Made by a program: the position numbers and the translations under genes
Shown here: piece after piece, positions 59,232 to 64,000 of the stretch
Numbering within the stretch: the first letter of the stretch is position 1
Layout: each line of letters starts with the position of its first letter
From: Bacteroidales bacterium UBA1173
Lineage (GTDB): Bacteria; Bacteroidota; Bacteroidia; Bacteroidales; F082
NCBI GenBank assembly: GCA_002311655.1
Contig: DBYZ01000012.1
Span: forward strand, 53,040 to 117,039
Direction of reading: 5' to 3'
DNA length: 64,000 bases
Notes under the pieces: generated by a model
Seen by the model: only the letters and a program-made list of their open reading frames with translations
The model's database searches: none
Told to the model about the DNA's origin: nothing

Positions 59232-59852
59232 TTATAAAGCTTTGAAAATGAATCCTTTTTGAGAATAGTAATCTAGTACTCTAGGGAGAGCTGAAATCAT
59301 ATTATTGTAGGCTTTGAGGCTGTCGTGAAAGGTGACGATGGAGCCGTCGGAGGCGTTTTTGATGACGTTTTGATAAACATCTTCGGGCGATAGGGCGTGA
59401 TCCCAGTCGTAGGCGATGACTGTCCAAGCAACAATTTGCAGTTGGCAGTTGGCAGTTGGCAGTTGTTTTAGTTGCGAACGTTTTAGTTTGCCGTGAGGCG
59501 GACGAAATAAATTACTGTGAATCAGCTTGTTAGCATCAAAGAATGATTTCAGATAATCGTCAGTTTGGGTCTTCCATCCGTTTTCATGGTTGAAAGTGTG
59601 ACAACCGACAGAATAACCTTCTTTTTTAACCAATTCAAAAGTCTCAGGATATTTTTTCACGTTGTTTCCAATGCAGAAAAATGTCGCTTTGGCATCGTAA
59701 CGTTTAAGTATTTCAAGCACTTTCGGGGTTATAAGAGGATGCGGTCCGTCGTCGAAAGTGAGATATATAGTCTTTTCACCTGTCTTTGGCATCTCCCAAA
59801 GCAGCGACGGATAAAACATCCTGAAAATCTTCGATGGTTTGACTAATCTCAC
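59232..59852 (-). CDS. Polysaccharide deacetylase (NodB homology)
   Basis: A 206-residue cytoplasmic or periplasmic deacetylase of the NodB family. TFDDGPHPLITPKVL carries the catalytic Asp and metal Asp, SVGCHTFNHENGW the metal histidines, FRPPHGKLKRSQL the third motif and WDHALSPEDVYQ and IVTFHDSL the rest. No signal peptide is visible. Between motif 3 and WTVIAYDWD lies an insertion coded by four tandem GCAGTTG heptamers (QLPTANCQLQ). The stop abuts the right repeat of the GxxExxY element. Confidence 0.88.
   Translation of the reverse strand: MRLVKPSKIFRMFYPSLLWEMPKTGEKTIYLTFDDGPHPLITPKVLEILKRYDAKATFFCIGNNVKKYPETFELVKKEGYSVGCHTFNHENGWKTQTDDYLKSFFDANKLIHSNLFRPPHGKLKRSQLKQLPTANCQLQIVAWTVIAYDWDHALSPEDVYQNVIKNASDGSIVTFHDSLKAYNNMISALPRVLDYYSQKGFIFKAL
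59438..59465. repeat. Four tandem GCAGTTG heptamers within the deacetylase gene
   Basis: Four perfect 7-bp units, 28 bases, lie in coding sequence. Seven is not a multiple of three, so loss or gain of one or two units would shift the reading frame. Confidence 0.9.
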
Positions 59853-59883
59853 GTTGCAAAGATAGGAATTTTAGATTAAATAA

Positions 59884-60213
59884 TCATTTCAGTTTAAGAT
59901 CATCCTTTATAAGACTGACATGTACCATACTTTCCGTCACCATCACCGTTTCCTGATGGAAAAATGCGCAGAGGTCTTTAGCAATGGCTTCGGCGATATT
60001 CTTATCAACATCAAACAACGAAAGGATAAGGGTCTGCTCCTGTGTATAATTCCCATTTTCGTGAACATATCCGCCTTCAGTTATGACAAACGAGAATGAG
60101 ACATGATGACTCTGGCAGACGTATTTCATGACATTAACATATATCTCGGTGTTATGTTCCTGCTGATTGGTGAGGGAATCGTTAAGCCCTACATATATCT
60201 TCGTTTCAGTCAT
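59884..60213 (-). CDS. Small conserved hypothetical protein
   Basis: A 109-residue cytoplasmic protein opening TETKIYVGLNDSLTNQQEHN, with an alternating strand-helix pattern (HHVSFSFVITEGGYV, TLILSLFDVDKNIAEAIAKD, FFHQETVMVTESMVHVSLI) that suggests a small alpha/beta fold. I do not recognise a named family. The ATG at 60213 is preferred because it starts at TETKIYVGL; an ATG at 60267 would add 18 unrelated residues. It follows the STAS gene on the same strand after 66 bases and could be part of the same operon. Confidence 0.65.
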   Translation of the reverse strand: MTETKIYVGLNDSLTNQQEHNTEIYVNVMKYVCQSHHVSFSFVITEGGYVHENGNYTQEQTLILSLFDVDKNIAEAIAKDLCAFFHQETVMVTESMVHVSLIKDDLKLK

Positions 60214-60279
60214 ATTTTTATGGCAATGGATATTAAAACCTAAAAGGAGAAAGGATTCCGCATCCATCTCCGAGCAGTT

Positions 60280-60582
60280 TTACATAAATTTAAAGATGTT
60301 GCTGAAACCGGTGATGGTGAATATAGTACGGACGTTTTCGTTGATACCTTTAATATATACATGTCCGCCTTTTTCCTCTACATTCTGAAGTATGCCAAGG
60401 AAAATACGCAGACCGGCTGATGAGATGTATTCCATCTCTGTGCAGTCGATGATGACGTCTTTTCCCTCCACGTCGTTGAGTGGACTCATAGCCTTTTCGG
60501 TCTCAGGGGCGGCAGCAGTGTCGAGACTGCCTGCCAGGATGGCGACCATTTTGCCGTCTTGTTCTTGAATAGTTGTTTTCAT
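60280..60582 (-). CDS. STAS domain anti-anti-sigma-type protein
   Basis: A 100-residue SpoIIAA/RsbV-like antagonist. The phosphorylatable Ser is Ser54 or Ser55 in YISSAGLRIF, following VIIDCTEMEY. Such proteins bind a kinase/anti-sigma partner in their unphosphorylated form, and a PP2C phosphatase frees them. The upstream SpoIIE protein, 12 bases away, carries both a phosphatase and a kinase-like ATPase domain, so it is the expected partner. No sigma factor is adjacent. Confidence 0.92.
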   Translation of the reverse strand: MKTTIQEQDGKMVAILAGSLDTAAAPETEKAMSPLNDVEGKDVIIDCTEMEYISSAGLRIFLGILQNVEEKGGHVYIKGINENVRTIFTITGFSNIFKFM

Positions 60583-60594
60583 TGTCGTTTGATA

Positions 60595-62964
60595 TTAATT
60601 TTTCTTATTTAATTTTTTTCTAAGTGTCAATATGTTGCGGTTGTCCAAACGTTCGTAGTTGATGGAGTCCATATTCTGGCGCATGATATGGATGCCGAGT
60701 CCGCCGATTTTCCGTTCTTGGGCAGAAAGCGAGGTGTCGATGGCTGACTGGACTGTAGGGTCGAAAGGCTTGCCGTTGTCGATGATGGTGAATCTCAGAC
60801 GCACATCGTTAGATGCCGCTTCTATGGTTATGTCGCCACGTTCTCCTGACGGATAGGCATATTTCATCACGTTGACCACGGCCTCTTCAACGGCGACTTT
60901 AATTTTCATTGTGTCGAATTCGTCGAGTCCCACTGTCTTGCAGACCTCTTCCACGAAGGCATTCAGCTGAGGCACTTCCTGTATGTCGTTAGGCAGTGTG
61001 ATGTTTTTTCGCATCCGAGCGTCATTATGCTGCCAGATATATTGTATTGCCATCATGGTGAGGTCGTCGCTTTGTTCGGCGTCGCCCACGAACTGGTGTA
61101 CGGCGTCGGTCATCTGTTCGATGAGTTGGCGTGGCTCATGCTGTTGGTTATCGAGTGCGCGGGCTGCCACCTCGTTGACGCGTTCCATCTGGAACTGGGC
61201 TTTGTCGATATCCATGGCCTCTGTGAGTCCGTCGGTGAAGAGGAATATGGTGGTGCCAGTGAATATCTGTGCTTCCTGCAGCGAGAACTTCCATTGTGGC
61301 ATGAAGCCCACAGGTATATTGGAGTCGCATGGCAGTTCGCCTATACCTGCGCCTATCAGCAGAGGGGCATCATGGCCGGCGTTGCAGTAATGCAGGCGTC
61401 CTGTAGGCAGGTCGAGCACTCCGACGAAGAGGGTGACGAACATGTGGTTTTTGTTCATGTCGGCGATGGTCTTGTTCATGATTGTCACGATGCGGTCAGG
61501 CATCGACTCATGAGCCGACACGGTGCGGAAGGTGGAACGTGTGACCGCCATGAAGAGCGATGCAGGCACGCCTTTACCCGACACGTCGCCGATGCAGAAG
61601 AATAGTTTCTCGTCGCGGAAATAAAAATCGAACAGGTCGCCGCCCACCTCCTTGGCAGGGGTCAGCGAGGCGAAGAGCTGCACGTCGTCGCGGTCGGCAC
61701 GTGTAGGGAACTTCTCGGGCAGCATACCCAGCTGTATCTTACTGGCGATGCGGAGGTCGCTCTCTATCGTGGCCTTCTGGGCGGTTGTTTTCTTCAGTTC
61801 GTCGATGTATTTCACCAGCGACTGCTGCATATTGCCGAACGAATGGCTCAGCTGGCCTATCTCGTCGATACGTTGGAAGTCGGGCAACTCAGCGTCAAAC
61901 TGTCCGGAGGCGATGGTCTCGGCCTCTGTGGCGAGCCGTCTGAGCGGATCCAATTCGAATGTGATGATGCGGATAAAGAAATAGAGCATCAGCAGCAGAC
62001 CGACGGCGACGATGCCCATAATGGTGTTTTGCAGACGGTCGAAGCTTCTGAAGATGTCGCTTTCCGGGCATACTATTGCCATCGAACAGCCGGTCCTGCC
62101 GAGAGGCTTATAGAACACATAGCTGTCCTTACCATTGATATGCATCTGTTTCACGCCTTCCTCACCGCGCTGCATGGCATAGCCCAGGGCGGTCATGGCC
62201 GTATCGGGCTGCTCCAGTGTCTGTGTGAAGATGGTCTGACGAGTGATTTTCGTTGTGTCGGGATGTACGAAATAAGTGCCACCGCGGCCTATCATTATGC
62301 TATAAGAATGCGGATAGGGCTTGACGGCAGAGATGGTCTTCGACAGCCAGTTGATGGAGAGGCTGGTGTTGATGACGCCTATCATCCTGCCCTGCCTGTC
62401 TTTGACGGTCTGGCAGTAACTGGTAACCATCTCGCTGGTGTTGGTAGCCACGTCGAAGTCAAAATACGGTTCCGTCCAGCACGGACGGTCGAGCAGTTTG
62501 GGCATAAGATACCAGTCAGCAAAGAAGTACTGGTAGCTGTCGCTGCCGCCCTGTATTGTGCGGATGCTGTCGCCAACGTGTTTGGTGTAGGCGGAGAAGT
62601 AACGTCCTTTTTCTTCAAAGTAATATGGTTCGAAGGCTACGGAGCAGTTGTAGAAGTCGGGGTTGTTTTCCAGCATGCTGCTGCTGTACACGAACATCGA
62701 GTCGGCCTGGTTAGTGTGGCGTTCCACTAGCCATTTTGTCATGTTTGACGCCACCTCCACACGGTTCAGGATGCTGTCAACGCGCAGTGATGTCTTGTCG
62801 AGGATCTGTGTGGCTCGGCTTATAGCCTCCTGACTCACGGCTTCACGGGCCTGATAGAACATCAATCCGAGTGCGGCGATGAATAAAATGGCGGCAGAGA
62901 CAACCACTCTCAGACTGACCCTGACCGATAACTTCCGCCGAATATATGCAATTATCCTATTCAT
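60595..62964 (-). CDS. SpoIIE-family phosphatase with dCache sensor, HAMP and RsbW-like ATPase
   Basis: A 789-residue membrane receptor. A span near residues 18-36 and another near 315-335 enclose a periplasmic dCache sensor (FDFDVATNTSEMVTSYCQTV). A HAMP segment follows (about 335-390), then a coiled coil, the PP2C/SpoIIE phosphatase with ASLTPAKEVGGDLFDFY and IGDVSGKGVPASL, and a C-terminal histidine-kinase-like ATPase with VAVEEAVVNVMKYAY, DNGKPFDP and GGLGIHIM. It probably resets the STAS protein in response to an external ligand. ATG at 62964 is used rather than a TTG at 62973. The upstream binding-protein gene ends five bases earlier. Confidence 0.93.
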   Translation of the reverse strand: MNRIIAYIRRKLSVRVSLRVVVSAAILFIAALGLMFYQAREAVSQEAISRATQILDKTSLRVDSILNRVEVASNMTKWLVERHTNQADSMFVYSSSMLENNPDFYNCSVAFEPYYFEEKGRYFSAYTKHVGDSIRTIQGGSDSYQYFFADWYLMPKLLDRPCWTEPYFDFDVATNTSEMVTSYCQTVKDRQGRMIGVINTSLSINWLSKTISAVKPYPHSYSIMIGRGGTYFVHPDTTKITRQTIFTQTLEQPDTAMTALGYAMQRGEEGVKQMHINGKDSYVFYKPLGRTGCSMAIVCPESDIFRSFDRLQNTIMGIVAVGLLLMLYFFIRIITFELDPLRRLATEAETIASGQFDAELPDFQRIDEIGQLSHSFGNMQQSLVKYIDELKKTTAQKATIESDLRIASKIQLGMLPEKFPTRADRDDVQLFASLTPAKEVGGDLFDFYFRDEKLFFCIGDVSGKGVPASLFMAVTRSTFRTVSAHESMPDRIVTIMNKTIADMNKNHMFVTLFVGVLDLPTGRLHYCNAGHDAPLLIGAGIGELPCDSNIPVGFMPQWKFSLQEAQIFTGTTIFLFTDGLTEAMDIDKAQFQMERVNEVAARALDNQQHEPRQLIEQMTDAVHQFVGDAEQSDDLTMMAIQYIWQHNDARMRKNITLPNDIQEVPQLNAFVEEVCKTVGLDEFDTMKIKVAVEEAVVNVMKYAYPSGERGDITIEAASNDVRLRFTIIDNGKPFDPTVQSAIDTSLSAQERKIGGLGIHIMRQNMDSINYERLDNRNILTLRKKLNKKN

Positions 62965-62969
62965 AATTC

Positions 62970-63914
62970 TCAATTCTCAATTAATTCCTCGTATGTCACT
63001 TCACGGCTCAGCATCTTATTTTCCACCATCAGTCGGCTTGCCTCCTGCACCATATCGGGGCGCAGACGGAACTCACGTTGTTTCGACTCTCTGTCCACCA
63101 GCAGGCGCAGCACTTCTTGGAGCATCAGTTGCTGCATCACGCGGTTGGTGGCGATGTTGTTCATGTCCACATATTTCATCACGATATCCAGTGTCTCATC
63201 GGGATGTTCGACGGCCCATTCCCAGCCTCTCTTGCTGGCTTCGGCGAAGCGTCGTGCCTGGTCCTTATGTTCGGAATAGTATTCGCGGGTCATATAGACG
63301 CCGTCTTCCTGCACGTTGTAGCCGTGGTCGCAGAAACGATACACGTTAGTGTCGGTCATCTCGACACCTGCCTGCATCAGCTGGTAGTACTCGTTATAGC
63401 TCATAGCCACTGTGGCATCGAGTGCTCCTGACACAAATAGGTTGACGTTTTGGGCAAAACGTATCCACTCGTAGTCCAAGTGTTCTTTGGCGCTCATGCA
63501 GATGGCGAGCTGACCGAAGCCCACGCTCCAGATGCCTACACGGGCGCCTTTCTGGGTAAGCGGGTTCTGATTGCGAGCGGAGACGATGACCATGGCGTTG
63601 TTCATCGATGTCTGAAGGATGTTTACCAACGGCGTACCTTCATCCACTGTCTCCATAGCTTGGCAGAGGGTTAGTGTTGTGGCCTGACATCTGCCGGAAT
63701 GCAGACGGCTCATGGCCGACGAGGTCGCCGACGGATGTTCTATGCGTACCTCCACCCCTGCCTCACGGTAAAAGCCCATTGCCTCGGCGACGTAATAGCC
63801 GGCGAACTGAGCCTGCGCCGTCCACTGTGGCGTGAACACTATGGTCTCGTCCTGCGCTTTTACAGTGTGAGCCATCGCAAGCAGAGCAATCAGAAATATA
63901 AACGTCTTTTTCAT
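62970..63914 (-). CDS. Orphan periplasmic binding protein (NMT1/THI5-like)
   Basis: A 314-residue exported protein (signal peptide IFLIALLAMAHTVKA). It matches the NMT1/SsuA class of substrate-binding proteins: FTPQWTAQAQFAGYYVAEAM, GFYREAGVEVRIEHPS and VGIWSVGFGQ. No ABC permease or ATPase gene is adjacent. The SpoIIE receptor gene begins five bases downstream, which suggests the protein feeds ligand information to that receptor. ATG at 63914 starts the signal peptide; one at 63935 lies in the -7 box. Confidence 0.85.
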   Translation of the reverse strand: MKKTFIFLIALLAMAHTVKAQDETIVFTPQWTAQAQFAGYYVAEAMGFYREAGVEVRIEHPSATSSAMSRLHSGRCQATTLTLCQAMETVDEGTPLVNILQTSMNNAMVIVSARNQNPLTQKGARVGIWSVGFGQLAICMSAKEHLDYEWIRFAQNVNLFVSGALDATVAMSYNEYYQLMQAGVEMTDTNVYRFCDHGYNVQEDGVYMTREYYSEHKDQARRFAEASKRGWEWAVEHPDETLDIVMKYVDMNNIATNRVMQQLMLQEVLRLLVDRESKQREFRLRPDMVQEASRLMVENKMLSREVTYEELIEN

Positions 63915-63932
63915 GAGAGATATATTAACGTG

Positions 63933-63940
63933 CAAAGATA
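63933..63940 (-). promoter_or_regulatory. -7 box for the binding protein/SpoIIE/STAS operon
   Basis: The minus strand reads TATCTTTG, a perfect match 18 bases upstream of the ATG at 63914. Confidence 0.6.
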
Positions 63941-63963
63941 AGAAGTTTTATTCAAATTCTCTC

Positions 63964-64000
63964 TCATCTCAAAACGATGCGGAAGCCTAAAGTAGCGTCG
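63964..64000 (-). CDS. C-terminus of a probable SUMF1/formylglycine-type protein (partial)
   Basis: The last 11 codons of a minus-strand gene enter the window: DATLGFRIVLR then TGA. The ending GFR-[IV]-V-L is typical of SUMF1-fold proteins (including GldJ/GldK-like lipoproteins), in which it closes the domain. Only this fragment is visible, so the assignment is tentative. Confidence 0.4.
   Translation of the reverse strand, partial: DATLGFRIVLR

Larger units (their letters stand above)
58597..59232. mobile_element. Candidate GxxExxY element bounded by inverted repeats
   Basis: The 18-mer TCACGCAGATCTCGCAGA occurs at 58599-58616 and again inverted at 59209-59226 with no mismatch. Between them lie a 200-base leader with a perfect 7-bp hairpin (58648-58663, GATTGCT/AGCAATC) and one GxxExxY gene with its own promoter. 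The same left arm recurs at 11132 in a non-coding element. No transposase, target-site duplication or attachment site is recognised, so mobility is inferred. Confidence 0.45.

Noticed and set aside
61843..62730. A 295-codon plus-strand open frame opposite the SpoIIE receptor gene
   Set aside because: The receptor on the minus strand has four recognisable domains; the antisense frame arises from codon bias in a GC-richer gene.
62970..63914. Thiamine or nitrate/sulfonate ABC transporter operon
   Set aside because: No permease or ATPase gene is adjacent; the next genes are regulatory.

Overview
This window is a piece of chromosome from a member of the Bacteroidota, most likely order Bacteroidales. 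The evidence is the promoter architecture (many TAnnTTTG -7 boxes, some with TTTG about 20 bases upstream), genes for the type IX secretion system (a PorZ-like protein and a GldH-like lipoprotein), several secreted proteins with type IX C-terminal sorting domains, and Bacteroidetes-only families such as DUF4837. I cannot name a genus. No rRNA, CRISPR array, prophage or canonical insertion sequence is visible, and no stretch over 300 bases lacks a gene.

Layout. 1-1.7 kb: end of ATP synthase gamma, a methyltransferase and a LicD protein. 1.7-8.1 kb (minus): an envelope operon of a type IX beta-helix protein, a YfhO membrane protein and two glycosyltransferases. 8.2-15 kb: Ig-like envelope protein, rRNA methyltransferase, heptose-phosphate adenylyltransferase, a lipoprotein, and panC-panD-flippase. 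15-18 kb: tRNA-Arg, porZ, recO. 18-22 kb (minus): gldH-wza-wzc. 22-25 kb: mrdA-rodA. 25-31.7 kb (minus): pfkA, aspS, U32 peptidase, radical SAM fusion. 31.8-36.4 kb: a four-gene operon of exported proteins of unknown function ending in an 839-residue leucine-rich-repeat protein. 36.4-38.3 kb (minus): mevalonate kinase and diphosphomevalonate decarboxylase. 38.4-41.2 kb: DUF4837 lipoprotein and a LysM lytic transglycosylase. 41.3-43.3 kb: a close homologue of Porphyromonas peptidylarginine deiminase (PPAD), then tRNA-Glu. 43.5-55.4 kb (minus): a long run from lysS through a gingipain-type C25 protease, holB, lnt, dus, a 5'-nucleotidase, a GT9 glycosyltransferase and a metallo-hydrolase. 55.6-58.6 kb: a secreted protein and recG. 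58.6-59.2 kb: a GxxExxY gene bounded by inverted repeats. 59.2-63.9 kb (minus): periplasmic binding protein, SpoIIE phosphatase, STAS protein, small protein, polysaccharide deacetylase. The last bases hold the end of a probable SUMF1-type gene.

How it fits together. Much of the window serves the cell envelope: capsule/LPS export and glycosylation, type IX secretion and its cargo, peptidoglycan elongation, lipoprotein maturation and outer-membrane lipoproteins. The PPAD homologue keeps the catalytic residues and both arginines that read a C-terminal arginine carboxylate, and a C25 protease lies 7 kb away, a pairing reminiscent of Porphyromonas gingivalis.

Most interesting structure: (1) a GxxExxY gene enclosed by 18-bp perfect inverted repeats, with a 177-bp non-coding relative at 11.1 kb that supplies the last codons and stop of the heptose adenylyltransferase gene; (2) dispersed REP-like and heptamer repeats lying in frame inside coding genes; (3) the leucine-rich-repeat operon; (4) a radical SAM protein with a KH-like motif fused to a DUF6873-like domain; (5) a sensor-phosphatase-STAS partner-switching operon headed by an orphan binding protein.
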